Source: Bacillus pseudomycoides
GTDB lineage: Bacteria > Bacillota > Bacilli > Bacillales > Bacillaceae_G
Assembly: GCF_002551005.1 (NCBI RefSeq)
Contig: NZ_NVOY01000039.1
Location: 1 to 38,149 of the forward strand
DNA length: 38,149 nucleotides
Reading direction: 5' to 3'
Numbering within the stretch: the first letter of the stretch is position 1; every line of letters begins with the position of its first letter. Below the pieces are notes generated by a model. The model was not told where the DNA came from. It was given only the letters and a program-made list of their open reading frames with translations, and did no database searches. The position numbers and the translations under genes are program-made. Of the stretch, positions 1 through 7,608 are shown in pieces.

Positions 1-20
1 TTTTTTCAACAAAGTGAAAA

Positions 21-49
21 ACATCCAGAGAAGTGATTTCTCTGGATGT
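21..49 (-). terminator. Rho-independent terminator after the DUF2564-like gene
   Basis: A perfect 12-bp stem (ACATCCAGAGAA at 21-32 with TTCTCTGGATGT at 38-49) encloses a 5-nt loop. On the minus strand it follows the stop of the small gene at 52-300 and is followed by a T run. It is flanked by A and T runs on both sides, so it could also stop a plus-strand transcript. Confidence 0.85.
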
Positions 50-51
50 TT

Positions 52-300
52 TTAATTCTTTGCTTCGTGTAATTGGTGCTCACATCTTTCTAATTTTTCT
101 TCTTGATCTAATAAAAACGGTGCATCTAAATCGGTGGCTACTTCTTTCATTGTTTCAAGCTGCAAACGAGCGGATTCAACGGCATTTGTAGCGTGCTGCA
201 ATGATTCAGGGTCCATTGTGATTGTCGCAGAACCAACCATTTTTTGCGCAGTTTCTACGCGGAATTTCACTTCTTCAAAATCGTTTACAGGTGAACCCAT
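52..300 (-). CDS. Small DUF2564-like protein
   Basis: This is an 82-residue acidic, soluble, probably all-helical protein with no signal peptide or membrane segment. The N-terminal half (residues about 8-40) carries the patterns EVKFRVETAQKMVGSAT and MDPESLQHATNAVESAR. The C-terminal half continues as an amphipathic helix ending in a CEHQL segment. The length and these motifs recall the Bacillus DUF2564 family, whose function is unknown; the family call is from memory. The ATG at 298-300 is preceded by GGAGGAG with a 6-nt gap. The gene stands alone, with a terminator at 21-49 downstream and the cspA terminator on its upstream side, so it is probably monocistronic. Confidence 0.75.
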   Translation of the reverse strand: MGSPVNDFEEVKFRVETAQKMVGSATITMDPESLQHATNAVESARLQLETMKEVATDLDAPFLLDQEEKLERCEHQLHEAKN

Positions 301-374
301 TGTTTTCTCCTCCTTACTTTCTCATTTCACATAGTTTTTGCTCTGTGGAAAAGAAATATGCAGAAGAATAATAA

Positions 375-400
375 AGGAGGTTATCAGTAGATAACCTCCT
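375..400 (-). terminator. cspA terminator
   Basis: A perfect 11-bp stem (AGGAGGTTATC at 375-385 with GATAACCTCCT at 390-400) has a 4-nt loop. Read on the minus strand, it lies 14 bases after the cspA stop and is followed by the T-rich stretch TTTATTATTCTT. Confidence 0.85.
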
Positions 401-413
401 GTCATGTGTTAAA

Positions 414-611
414 TTAAAGTTTTACTACGTTAGCAGCTTGAGGTCCGCGATTTCCTTCAACGATCTCGAAAGAAACTTCTTGACCTTCTTCTAAAGATTT
501 GTAGCCTTCACCTTGAATTGCAGTGAAGTGTACGAATACATCTTCAGCACCTTCAATTTCGATAAATCCGAAACCTTTTTCGCTATTAAACCATTTTACT
601 TTACCTTGCAT
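414..611 (-). CDS. cspA: Cold shock protein CspA
   Basis: This is a 65-residue single cold-shock domain, a five-stranded OB fold that binds single-stranded RNA and DNA and acts as an RNA chaperone. Both RNA-binding motifs are visible: KGFGFIE (RNP1) near residues 12-18 and VFVHF (RNP2) near residues 25-29. The protein begins [13 protein letters not shown] and ends [10 protein letters not shown], typical of Bacillus Csp proteins. The ATG at 609-611 was chosen over an upstream in-frame ATG (666-668). It gives the standard length and has AGGGGG nine bases upstream. A strong promoter lies about 125 bases upstream, leaving a long leader, and a terminator follows, so the gene is monocistronic. Confidence 0.95.
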   Translation of the reverse strand: MQGKVKWFNSEKGFGFIEIEGAEDVFVHFTAIQGEGYKSLEEGQEVSFEIVEGNRGPQAANVVKL

Positions 612-729
612 ACTACAATGCCCCCTAAATATGATTACTTTCTCTTTCTCATTTAGTGAATGATACATAAAATATTTACAAATTCATAAAATTGAAAATG
701 CTATATTATCGAATATTCTGCTAAATGAT
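612..729 (-). promoter_or_regulatory. Long cspA 5' leader
   Basis: If transcription starts just downstream of the -10 at 736-741, the cspA mRNA carries an untranslated leader of roughly 118 nt. Leaders of this kind are known to control cold-shock mRNA stability and translation in csp genes. No strong hairpin was found by eye, and the leader boundaries are inferred. Confidence 0.5.
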
Positions 730-735
730 AACTTA

Positions 736-765
736 AATATACATGTAATGGGAGATTTTAGTCAA
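736..765 (-). promoter_or_regulatory. cspA promoter (SigA type)
   Basis: On the minus strand, TTGACT (760-765) and TATATT (736-741) are separated by 18 bp, close to the vegetative consensus. It is the only well-placed promoter seen upstream of cspA. Confidence 0.6.
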
Positions 766-1170
766 GTAAGCGGTTTTAATTTTTGTGCAATATGAACAGC
801 AATTGAGAAAACAACAAAAAGGTTTTTAAAGAGACGGGAGCAGAAACATATATGTTGAAAAAATAAAGGCTGTTCGTTCAGACAGTTTTTGTATGTTTCT
901 GGATAAAAAAGGATATTTTAAATGTATGTATTTTTTTGCGAATTTTAAAGTGTAAAACAAGGAATATTACATTCAAATATCGAATATAAGGTAGGAAGAT
1001 GTAGGTAGACATCGTAAATCCTTTGTGACAGGTTTTAATCGATTAAACCTCGTTTTTGGTTTGATGTATATGGAAGTACAATGATTTTATGGGATAATAT
1101 TGATTTTTTCTATTCATCTTGCGTATAAGGCGTTACAATTGTTTATATAAGAATTGAAGGGGAGATTTCT
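766..1170. other. AT-rich intergenic region between cspA and the 1171 gene
   Basis: No convincing coding frame was found. The stretch holds two small hairpins: GATGT/ACATC at 998-1013 and a terminator-like structure at 1030-1057. A possible promoter for the gene at 1171 is TTGCGT at 1119-1124 with TTTATA at 1142-1147, 17 bp apart. The rest is featureless by eye. Confidence 0.5.
1030..1057 (+). terminator. Orphan terminator-like hairpin
   Basis: AGGTTTTAA and TTAAACCT pair across a TCGA loop with one bulged T, followed by CG and a run of five T. No gene precedes it on the plus strand for several hundred bases. It may end a short unannotated transcript or be fortuitous. Confidence 0.4.
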
Positions 1171-1479
1171 ATGTATCGAACCACAGTAAATGAAAAGGAA
1201 ATTATTATTACGTTATCATCAAAAATACGTAAAGAAATAACAGACAGAAATCCATTATACGAGGCTGTTCTTCAACTAGCTGAACGATTACTTCAAACAA
1301 AACAACCGACATTTGCTGTAAATCATGAAATATTCGGGTTGATTATTGGTGAAGTACAACGTGGAGAAGTGACAGTTTTTGCAGTGGAACATATTATTCC
1401 AAAACAAAATATATTCGGTTCAAGCAATATTTTCTATCTAAATGCGGAAACAAGCAAATTTGTAATTGGAATAGAATAG
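1171..1479 (+). CDS. Conserved-looking hypothetical protein, 102 residues
   Basis: I do not firmly recognise this protein; it may belong to a Bacillus-restricted DUF (possibly DUF3911-like). It is soluble and 102 residues long, with an amphipathic N-terminal helix (residues about 17-45). A beta-rich C-terminal half (residues about 50-100) contains the pattern FGLIIGEVQRGEVTVFAVEH. There is no signal peptide or membrane segment. The ATG at 1171 follows a GAAGGGGAG ribosome site at suitable spacing. A weak promoter (TTGCGT, 17 bp, TTTATA) lies at 1119-1147. A hairpin follows the stop, so it is probably transcribed alone. No function can be assigned. Confidence 0.75.
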   Translation: MYRTTVNEKEIIITLSSKIRKEITDRNPLYEAVLQLAERLLQTKQPTFAVNHEIFGLIIGEVQRGEVTVFAVEHIIPKQNIFGSSNIFYLNAETSKFVIGIE

Positions 1480-1487
1480 AAATAAAA

Positions 1488-1518
1488 AAGCGGCCATAAC
1501 AACGTGTTACGGTCGCTT
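1488..1518 (+). terminator. Hairpin after the 1171 gene
   Basis: AGCGGCCATAAC (1489-1500) pairs with GTTACGGTCGCT (1506-1517) with one mismatch and one G-T pair, loop AACGT. A run of A precedes and TTTC follows, so it is a plausible but not ideal terminator. The GTG at 1504 lies in its loop and is not a likely start for the next gene. Confidence 0.6.
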
Positions 1519-1539
1519 TCTAAAGAGAGGGGAATGGGG

Positions 1540-2160
1540 ATGAAACGGGTAATGAAAGAGTTTTTCTTTCAGCACGATATTGTCATTATGATTGGAGTTT
1601 TAATTGCTTTAATCGTGTTTTTGAACATGAAATTGTTTACATGGATTGCAGCTATTGCCATTATTGCAGGTATTATCTTTTATACAATTAACGAATATGT
1701 AACACATCGTTTTTTATTTCATTTAAAACCGCCAAAGAATCCATTTTTATTAAAAATGTTAAAACGTCTTCATTATGATCATCATGTATATCCGAATGAT
1801 TTAAATTTACTATTTTTACCTGTGTGGTATAGTCTTCCTGGATTTACGATTTATTTATGTATTGTATATGGTATTACTTCTAACATCACGCTAACATTAT
1901 CATTTGGAATTGGAATGGTTCTTATGTTATTAGTATATGAATGGAAACATTACATTGCTCATCGACCAAATCGTCCATTGACTCCATACGGAAGATGGCT
2001 AAAGAAGCAGCATTTACTGCATCATTATAAAAATGAGAATTATTGGTTTGGAGTATCGAATTTATTTTACGATTTTCTGTTTAAGACATTTAAAGAAGGA
2101 AAAGATGTTGAAACGAGTGAAACAGCTCGTAATTTAGAAGGTGAAAAAGCGGTGCGATAA
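1540..2160 (+). CDS. Fatty acid hydroxylase / sterol desaturase family membrane protein
   Basis: This is a 206-residue integral membrane protein of the FA_hydroxylase superfamily, di-iron enzymes that hydroxylate or desaturate lipids. About four hydrophobic segments are present, the first two near residues 10-50 after the N-terminal FFFQHD. The histidine clusters that bind the two irons are visible: HRFLFH, HYDHH, HYIAH and HLLHH, in the order and spacing of the family. The substrate cannot be told from the sequence; a membrane lipid or carotenoid is possible. The ATG at 1540 was chosen because AGAGAGGGG ends seven bases upstream. An ATG at 1534 is too close to it, and a GTG at 1504 lies inside a hairpin. 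A terminator whose stem includes the last codons follows. Confidence 0.85.
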   Translation: MKRVMKEFFFQHDIVIMIGVLIALIVFLNMKLFTWIAAIAIIAGIIFYTINEYVTHRFLFHLKPPKNPFLLKMLKRLHYDHHVYPNDLNLLFLPVWYSLPGFTIYLCIVYGITSNITLTLSFGIGMVLMLLVYEWKHYIAHRPNRPLTPYGRWLKKQHLLHHYKNENYWFGVSNLFYDFLFKTFKEGKDVETSETARNLEGEKAVR

Positions 2161-2175
2161 GCACTGCTTTTTATT
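2146..2175 (+). terminator. Terminator overlapping the end of the hydroxylase gene
   Basis: AAAGCGGTGC (2146-2155) pairs with GCACTGCTTT (2161-2170), with one G-T pair and a loop containing the stop codon, followed by TTTATTTTA. The upstream arm is coding sequence. Confidence 0.75.
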
Positions 2176-2236
2176 TTACATAAAAAATCTATTGGGATTT
2201 GGAGAAAAATGACAGAATTTGTCTATCGAAAAATCT

Positions 2237-2264
2237 TTGCTTACAAAAATAGATTGTCTAAAAT
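2237..2264 (+). promoter_or_regulatory. Possible native promoter of the DUF485-symporter operon
   Basis: TTGCTT (2237-2242) and TAAAAT (2259-2264) are 16 bp apart. It lies upstream of the orphan ribosome site at 2343-2352 and so would originally have served the symporter operon. The match is only moderate. Confidence 0.3.
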
Positions 2265-2342
2265 AAGCTTAAGTTTCTGAATATTTATAAAATTTTTATT
2301 TTTAGTTATGAGAGAACTTTTTTGACGAATTGGATTGAAAAG

Positions 2343-2352
2343 AAAGGAGGGG
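2343..2352 (+). promoter_or_regulatory. Orphan Shine-Dalgarno, probably displaced by the IS
   Basis: AAAGGAGGGG is a near-perfect ribosome site, but it is followed only by a TTG at 2361 that opens a 14-codon frame. The left end of the IS605-like element begins about here. If the element were removed, this site would lie roughly 10-16 bases before the DUF485 start codon. That is an inference from the sequence. Confidence 0.45.
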
Positions 2353-2635
2353 TTCATTAGTTGTTACAAATATATACAAGTATAATCAATTGTAGTGTAA
2401 TATAATCACAAGAAGATTGTGATTCAAACGAAGTAGGTGCAATTTTCAGCACTCATAGAGAGAGTTATTCGGATTGGTTTGAAAGGTCTTACCTACATTC
2501 AATGTGGAAGTTATAGTTATAAATTATGAAAGTCTTTCCCCACAAGAAGAGTTAGTGCAAGTTATTGTCTCTATTCTATTTGTGTTTAGCTCCCGTGTAT
2601 ACGGATTAAGAAAGTACAAGGAAAAATCATAAAGG

Positions 2636-3808
2636 ATGAGGACGTTGAAAAAATCCTACAAGATAGAAATTAACCCTACACAAGAACAAAAATCTAAAAT
2701 ACATCAAACAATTGGAGTTAGTAGGTTTATCTACAATTTCTACATTTCTCATAATAAAGAGGTTTATGAAAAGGAAGGTAGATTTGTAAGTGGGATGGAT
2801 TTTTCCAAGTGGTTAAACAACGAATATATACCTAATAATGAGGATAAAACATGGATAAAAAATGTGTCATCTAAGGCCACAAAGCAAGCCATTATGAATG
2901 GAGAAAAAACATTTAAAAACTTCTTCAAAGGACTTAGTGGATTCCCTAAGTTTAAGAAAAAGAAAAATCAAGATGTAAAATGCTACTTCCCTAAAAATAA
3001 CAAAACAGATTGGACGATTGAAAGACATCGAGTAAAAATACCTACTCTTGGCTTTGTAAGATTGAAAGAGTACGGTTATATCCCTAAAAACGCCATTGTG
3101 AAAAGCGGGACAGTTTCTCAAAGAGCAGGGAGATATTATGTATCCATACTTTGTGAAATAGAAGAAACGCAAGTAGAACCAAAGCTAGAAGAAACAGGGC
3201 TAGGGATTGATTTAGGGATTAAAGATTTTGCTATTTGTAGTACTGGGAAAGTTCACGAAAACATTAATAAAACAGGAAAAGTAAGAAAGCTAGAAAGAAA
3301 ATTAAAACGTGAGCAGCGCTCTTTATCGCGAAAGTATGAAAATCTAAAAAAGAGAGGTGAAAAATCTGCTACTAACAAAAGAGCGAATATAGACAAAAAT
3401 ATTCTTAGAGTACAAAGATTACATGCTCGTCTAGTAAATATTAGATTAGAGTATGTAAAGTCTATTGTGAATAAGTTAGTGAAAAACAAACCAACGTATA
3501 TCACAATAGAGGACTTGAATGTAAAAGGGATGATGAAGAATAAGCATCTATCTAAAGCGGTCGCAGGGCAATGTTTTTATACGTTTCAAAAATGGTTATT
3601 AGCAAAGTGTAAAGAATATGGCATTGAATTACGCCAAGTAGACAGATTCTATCCTTCTTCTAAATTATGCTCATGTTGTGGTCGTAAGAAAGTGGATTTA
3701 AAACTGTCGGACAGAGTATATACATGCGAGTGTGGAAATGAAATAGATAGAGATTTAAACGCATCCATCAACCTTTTACAAGCAAAAGAATATACCATAC
3801 TAACTTAA
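2636..3808 (+). CDS. tnpB: RNA-guided endonuclease TnpB, IS605 family
   Basis: This is a 390-residue TnpB, the transposon-encoded RuvC nuclease that uses a right-end RNA as guide and is ancestral to Cas12. The N-terminal OrfB helix-turn-helix region begins SYKIEINPTQEQ. The three RuvC motifs are intact: D192 in GIDLGIKDF, E292 in ITIEDLN, and the D371/D373 pair in IDRDLNAS. A zinc finger sits between the last two (CSCCG near residue 344, then CECG). Length and residues suggest an active enzyme. The ATG at 2636 directly abuts AAAGG, so a TTG at 2645 (protein starting MKKSYK) is an alternative start with better spacing. Base use is more AT-rich and lysine-rich than its neighbours, as expected for a mobile gene. 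Confidence 0.92.
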   Translation: MRTLKKSYKIEINPTQEQKSKIHQTIGVSRFIYNFYISHNKEVYEKEGRFVSGMDFSKWLNNEYIPNNEDKTWIKNVSSKATKQAIMNGEKTFKNFFKGLSGFPKFKKKKNQDVKCYFPKNNKTDWTIERHRVKIPTLGFVRLKEYGYIPKNAIVKSGTVSQRAGRYYVSILCEIEETQVEPKLEETGLGIDLGIKDFAICSTGKVHENINKTGKVRKLERKLKREQRSLSRKYENLKKRGEKSATNKRANIDKNILRVQRLHARLVNIRLEYVKSIVNKLVKNKPTYITIEDLNVKGMMKNKHLSKAVAGQCFYTFQKWLLAKCKEYGIELRQVDRFYPSSKLCSCCGRKKVDLKLSDRVYTCECGNEIDRDLNASINLLQAKEYTILT

Positions 3809-3950
3809 CTAGTGGGTATATATGTACGGTGGGCTACATCGGAATTAACGCCTGCGGAGAGCCATATAAACCAAAGTAGCAAGATAGTAGCGAAATGGGG
3901 TTCGTAGAAGCAGGAAAACTCTAAGAATATACATTTGGATATGTTTTTAG
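3790..3950 (+). ncRNA. TnpB guide RNA (omega/reRNA) scaffold at the IS right end
   Basis: The right end downstream of tnpB is folded and resembles known IS605-type guide RNAs. GGCT (about 3832) pairs with AGCC around a GC-rich segment. An unpaired stretch with GTAGAAGCAGG follows, then the terminal hairpin 3921-3950. In this family the RNA overlaps the tnpB 3' end and its guide is the flanking DNA just past the right end, here the start of the DUF485 gene. The 5' boundary is a guess. Confidence 0.6.
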
Positions 3951-3966
3951 TAGCAGTAGGTATGAA

Positions 3967-4305
3967 ATGAAACAAGAAACATCTGCGCGTAAATTGAATG
4001 GTGAAATCAATTATTCAAACGTAGTACAGTCTACCGAATTTCAAAATTTGTTACAAGCTAAGAAAAAATTTATTGTACCGATGAGCATTTTCTTTTTCAG
4101 TTTTTTTATTGCTTTGCCTATTTTAACATCGTATTCAAAAGTGCTCAATACATCAGCATTTGGTGATATTACATGGGCATGGGTATTTGCATTTGCTCAG
4201 TTCGTTATGACGTGGACATTGTGCATGATCTACAGTAAAAAAGCAGAATCATTTGATCGGTTATCGAATCAAATTCTTGAAAACTTGGATAAAGAGAGGG
4301 GATAA
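3967..4305 (+). CDS. DUF485 membrane protein, partner of the symporter
   Basis: This is a 112-residue protein with two transmembrane helices (about residues 38-58 and 74-93) after a hydrophilic N-terminus. It belongs to the DUF485 family and resembles B. subtilis YwcB in length and in the patterns LQAKKKFIVPMSIFFF and LTSYSKVLN. DUF485 genes almost always precede an acetate-type sodium:solute symporter, as here, and probably assist it. The stop is three bases before the symporter start, so the two are co-translated. The ATG at 3967 now has only AGTAGG, contributed by the IS right end, as ribosome site. An out-of-frame ATG at 3962 ends after two codons. Expression may be altered by the insertion. 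Confidence 0.88.
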   Translation: MKQETSARKLNGEINYSNVVQSTEFQNLLQAKKKFIVPMSIFFFSFFIALPILTSYSKVLNTSAFGDITWAWVFAFAQFVMTWTLCMIYSKKAESFDRLSNQILENLDKERG

Positions 4306-4308
4306 ATA

Positions 4309-5859
4309 TTGAATACAACAGCTTTTACTTTATTTTTAGTCATTGTTCTTGGAACGCTTGTCATTACGTACTATGCATCGAAAAAGACAAAAAATGCAAG
4401 TGATTTTTATACAGCGGGCGGTGGATTAACAGGATGGCAAAACGGTTTGGCAATTGCGGGTGATTACATGTCCGCTGCTTCTTTTCTTGGAATTGCCGGA
4501 GCAATCGCATTAACAGGGTTTGATGGATTTTTTTATAGTATTGGTTTTCTTGTTGCCTATTTAGTTGTACTGTATCTTGTTGCAGAGCCGCTTCGAAACC
4601 TTGGGAAGTTTACGTTAGCAGATATGATTGCAGCACGCTTTGATGCGAAAAAAGTACGCGGAGTAGCAGCGCTTAACACGATGACAATTTCAATTTTTTA
4701 TATGATTGCACAGTTAGTCGGAGCTGGAGCGCTTATTAAATTATTATTAGGAATCGAATACTGGGCGGCTGTACTCATTGTTGGGATATTGATGACTATA
4801 TATGTTATTTTTGGAGGAATGACAGCAACGAGCTGGGTGCAAATTGTTAAAGCAGTATTATTAATGGCTGGTACTTTTATTATTTCTGTTATTGTATTTG
4901 CGAAGTTTAACTTTAGTATTACAGAAATGTTTGCACAAATGAAGACAGCAACACCATTGAAAGAGGCATTTTTAAATCCTGGTGTAAAGTATAAAGTTGG
5001 GTTAGATACAATTTCGTTAAATTTAGGACTTGTTCTTGGTACAGCTGGATTGCCGCATATTCTCGTTCGTTTCTTTACAGTACGTGATGCAAAAACAGCC
5101 CGCCAATCTGTTGTATATGCAACGTGGCTAATCGGAGCTTTTTATATTATGACAATTTTCTTAGGATTTGGTGCAGCAGCATTTGTTGGGAATGAGGCAA
5201 TTGTGAAAGCGAATGCAGCTGGTAATATGGCAGCGCCAATGTTAGCAGAAGCGTTAGGTGGAAATCTTTTATTTGCTTTCGTTTCGGCAGTAGCCTTTGC
5301 AACAATTTTAGCTGTAGTAGCAGGACTTGTATTAACGGCAGCATCGGCGTTTGCACATGATTTCTATAATGAAATTTTACGCCGCGGAAAAGCAACAGAA
5401 AAAGAACAAGTAAAAATGGCGCGTTACGCATCGGTCGGGGTTGCGGTGTTTTCCATTATTTTAGCGCTGTTTGCACAATCGTTAAATGTAGCGTTTCTTG
5501 TATCGCTTGCATTTGCTGTTGCTGCAAGTGCGAACTTACCAGTAATTTTATTTACAATATATTGGAAACGCTTTAATACGACAGGGGCAATTTGTGGTAT
5601 GCTTATTGGCTTAACTTCAGCTATTGTGCTCGTTGCGATGAGTCCGAACGTATGGAATCCAGTGGCTGGAAAAGCAATTTTTGTTGGGGAACCGTTATTT
5701 CCATATACAACTCCAGGAATCGTTTCTATTCCACTTGGATTTTTAGCTGCCTATTTAGGGACGATTTTATCTAGTAAGAAAGAAGATGCCGCGAAATTTG
5801 ATGAAATATTAGTAAAGTCGAATACAGGACATGGTGTTAGTGACGTATCGGCGCATTAA
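4309..5859 (+). CDS. actP: Acetate/cation symporter, SSS family (ActP/YwcA-like)
   Basis: This is a 516-residue sodium:solute symporter with about 13 transmembrane helices, close in length to B. subtilis YwcA (about 513) and related to the E. coli acetate permease ActP. Family signatures include the early segment YTAGGGLTGWQNGLAIAGDY and MSAASFLGIAG in helix 2 (residues about 35-68). GGMTATSWVQIVKAVLL lies near residues 168-184. The hydrophilic C-terminal tail is short. It probably takes up acetate or another short carboxylate with sodium or protons. The start is a TTG preceded by GAGAGGGGA, which overlaps the end of the DUF485 gene. A strong terminator follows. The whole operon is now separated from its upstream DNA by the IS element. 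Confidence 0.9.
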   Translation: MNTTAFTLFLVIVLGTLVITYYASKKTKNASDFYTAGGGLTGWQNGLAIAGDYMSAASFLGIAGAIALTGFDGFFYSIGFLVAYLVVLYLVAEPLRNLGKFTLADMIAARFDAKKVRGVAALNTMTISIFYMIAQLVGAGALIKLLLGIEYWAAVLIVGILMTIYVIFGGMTATSWVQIVKAVLLMAGTFIISVIVFAKFNFSITEMFAQMKTATPLKEAFLNPGVKYKVGLDTISLNLGLVLGTAGLPHILVRFFTVRDAKTARQSVVYATWLIGAFYIMTIFLGFGAAAFVGNEAIVKANAAGNMAAPMLAEALGGNLLFAFVSAVAFATILAVVAGLVLTAASAFAHDFYNEILRRGKATEKEQVKMARYASVGVAVFSIILALFAQSLNVAFLVSLAFAVAASANLPVILFTIYWKRFNTTGAICGMLIGLTSAIVLVAMSPNVWNPVAGKAIFVGEPLFPYTTPGIVSIPLGFLAAYLGTILSSKKEDAAKFDEILVKSNTGHGVSDVSAH

Positions 5860-5861
5860 GA

Positions 5862-5902
5862 AACAGAGTGCTTTCTGGCTAAAGGAAAGCACTCTGTTTT
5901 TT
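5862..5902 (+). terminator. Symporter operon terminator
   Basis: A perfect 14-bp stem (AACAGAGTGCTTTC at 5862-5875 with GAAAGCACTCTGTT at 5885-5898) is followed by TTTTATTTTA. It is a strong rho-independent terminator. Confidence 0.9.
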
Positions 5903-6066
5903 ATTTTACTAAATAACATTTATTCCTTCTTTTGTTTGAGTTTTTTAATTTACTAGTAGGATTCACGGCGTTTTTGTGGAATGAAAGTTTAGGAAGAGAA
6001 AAATTGAAATCATCATGAGGCACCGAACAGCTTTATATATAAAAGTTGTCATGGAAGGTGGAATGT

Positions 6067-7419
6067 ATGGTGAAAACGAAGCAATCTGGAGAATTATTAG
6101 CAAAAGATGAAAAATACGTCTGGCATGGAATGCGTCCGTATAGTCCGAATAGTACAATGATTGGAATGAAGGCAGAGGGCTGCTGGGTAGAAGATAGTGA
6201 AGGAAAACGCTATTTAGATGGAATGAGCGGTCTTTGGTGTGTGAATAGTGGTTATGGAAGAAAAGAACTAGCTGATGCTGCTTATGAGCAGTTACAAAAA
6301 CTTTCTTATTTTCCGATGTCGCAATCACATGAGCCAGCGATTCGATTAGCAGAAAAATTAAATGAGTGGCTTGGCGGGGAATACGTTATTTTCTTCTCTA
6401 ACAGTGGATCAGAGGCAAATGAGACAGCATTTAAAATTGCTCGTCAATATTATGCATATAAAGGAGAACCGCATCGTTTTAAAGTTATGGCACGCTACCG
6501 CGGTTATCATGGAAATACGATGGCAGCAATGGCAGCAACGGGTCAAGCGCAGCGGAAATATCAATATGAGCCGTTAGCGGCAGGTTTCTTACATGTCACG
6601 CCGCCAGACTGTTATCGTATGCCAGGAATTGAAGCAGAGGATATTTATGATGTGGAATGTGTAAAAGAAATTGATCGCGTGATGACGTGGGAATTGAGCG
6701 AAACGATAGCAGCATTTATTATGGAACCAATTATCACAGGCGGAGGTATTTTAATGCCGCCGCAAAATTATATGAAGGCTGTTCATGAAACGTGCAAAAA
6801 GCATGGAGCACTTCTTATTAGTGATGAGGTCATTTGTGGTTTTGGACGTACAGGGAAACCTTTTGGATTCATGCATTATGATGTAAAGCCAGATATTATT
6901 ACGGCAGCAAAAGGAATTACAAGTGGATATTTACCGTTGTCCGTAACGGCAGTGAAAAAAGAAATCTATGAGGCATTTCAAGGGGCGGGAGAATATGAGT
7001 TTTTCCGGCATATTAATACATTTGGCGGAAATCCAGCAGCTTGTGCATTGGCACTTAAAAATTTAGAGATTATGGAGAACGAAGGATTGATTAATCGTTC
7101 TGCTCAGATGGGATCTCTTCTATTAGAGCAATTAAAAGAAGCGATTGGTGACCATCCATATGTAGGAGATATTCGCGGAAAGGGCTTACTCGTTGGAATT
7201 GAACTTGTAAACGATAAAGCGACGAAAGAGCCAATTGATGGGGACAAAATTTCAAGTGTTGTGAATGCTTGTAAAGAAAAAGGATTACTTATTGGCCGTA
7301 ACGGTATGACGACAGCTGGTTATAATAACATTTTAACATTAGCGCCGCCGCTTGTAATTTCTAGCGAAGAAATTACGTTTGTTGTAGAAACAGTGAAAGC
7401 GGCGATGGGACGTATTTAA
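6067..7419 (+). CDS. Class III PLP aminotransferase (omega-amino acid:pyruvate type)
   Basis: This is a 450-residue PLP-dependent class III aminotransferase, equal in length to B. subtilis YhxA. Visible landmarks are FFSNSGSEANETAFK (cofactor phosphate site, about residues 110-124), RYRGYHGNT, LLISDEVICGFGRTG (aspartate that binds the pyridine nitrogen), and DIITAAKGITSGYLPL with the Schiff-base lysine. HINTFGGNPAACA follows. The enzyme probably moves an omega-amino group (beta-alanine, GABA or a diamine) to pyruvate; the substrate is not fixed by sequence. ATG 6067 was chosen because AAGGTGG ends five bases upstream; a TTG at 6046 would add seven residues. The gene is flanked by terminators and likely monocistronic. 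Confidence 0.88.
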   Translation: MVKTKQSGELLAKDEKYVWHGMRPYSPNSTMIGMKAEGCWVEDSEGKRYLDGMSGLWCVNSGYGRKELADAAYEQLQKLSYFPMSQSHEPAIRLAEKLNEWLGGEYVIFFSNSGSEANETAFKIARQYYAYKGEPHRFKVMARYRGYHGNTMAAMAATGQAQRKYQYEPLAAGFLHVTPPDCYRMPGIEAEDIYDVECVKEIDRVMTWELSETIAAFIMEPIITGGGILMPPQNYMKAVHETCKKHGALLISDEVICGFGRTGKPFGFMHYDVKPDIITAAKGITSGYLPLSVTAVKKEIYEAFQGAGEYEFFRHINTFGGNPAACALALKNLEIMENEGLINRSAQMGSLLLEQLKEAIGDHPYVGDIRGKGLLVGIELVNDKATKEPIDGDKISSVVNACKEKGLLIGRNGMTTAGYNNILTLAPPLVISSEEITFVVETVKAAMGRI

Positions 7420-7429
7420 TAAACGTTGA

Positions 7430-7459
7430 GAGCGAGCCAAAATGACAAGGCTCGCTTTT
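7430..7459 (+). terminator. Aminotransferase terminator
   Basis: GAGCGAGCC (7430-7438) pairs with GGCTCGCTT (7449-7457), one G-T pair, followed by TTC and a T-rich stretch. Confidence 0.75.
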
Positions 7460-7608
7460 CAGTTTATTATTTATTTTAAAGAGTACATATAGTATACTTG
7501 CTACCTTATAGAGAGCGAGAATATAGTGAAACTGTTATTAACGAGGTAAAGGGACAGTATAAAAAGTGTGATTAGGTTAATGAATTTGAAACGAACGGAG
7601 AAGTAAAT

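Larger units (their letters stand above)
2361..3960 (+). mobile_element. IS200/IS605-type element with tnpB only
   Basis: The element contains a single gene, tnpB, with no TnpA tyrosine transposase, so it would need help to move. The left end carries a perfect 8-bp hairpin at 2404-2424 (AATCACAA and TTGTGATT around GAAGA), typical of the subterminal hairpins in this family. The right end carries the guide-RNA scaffold and a terminal hairpin at 3921-3950 (11 pairs including two G-T). Such elements make no target duplication, so the ends are approximate to within about 10 bases. The non-coding left part (about 2361-2635) shows no other gene. Confidence 0.75.

Noticed and set aside
2361-2635. 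TnpA gene upstream of tnpB
   Set aside because: No frame of adequate length and no HUH motif were found in the left part of the element; it is a tnpB-only element.
2867-3504. Minus-strand frames inside tnpB
   Set aside because: They are antisense shadows of the tnpB codons, with no ribosome site and improbable composition.
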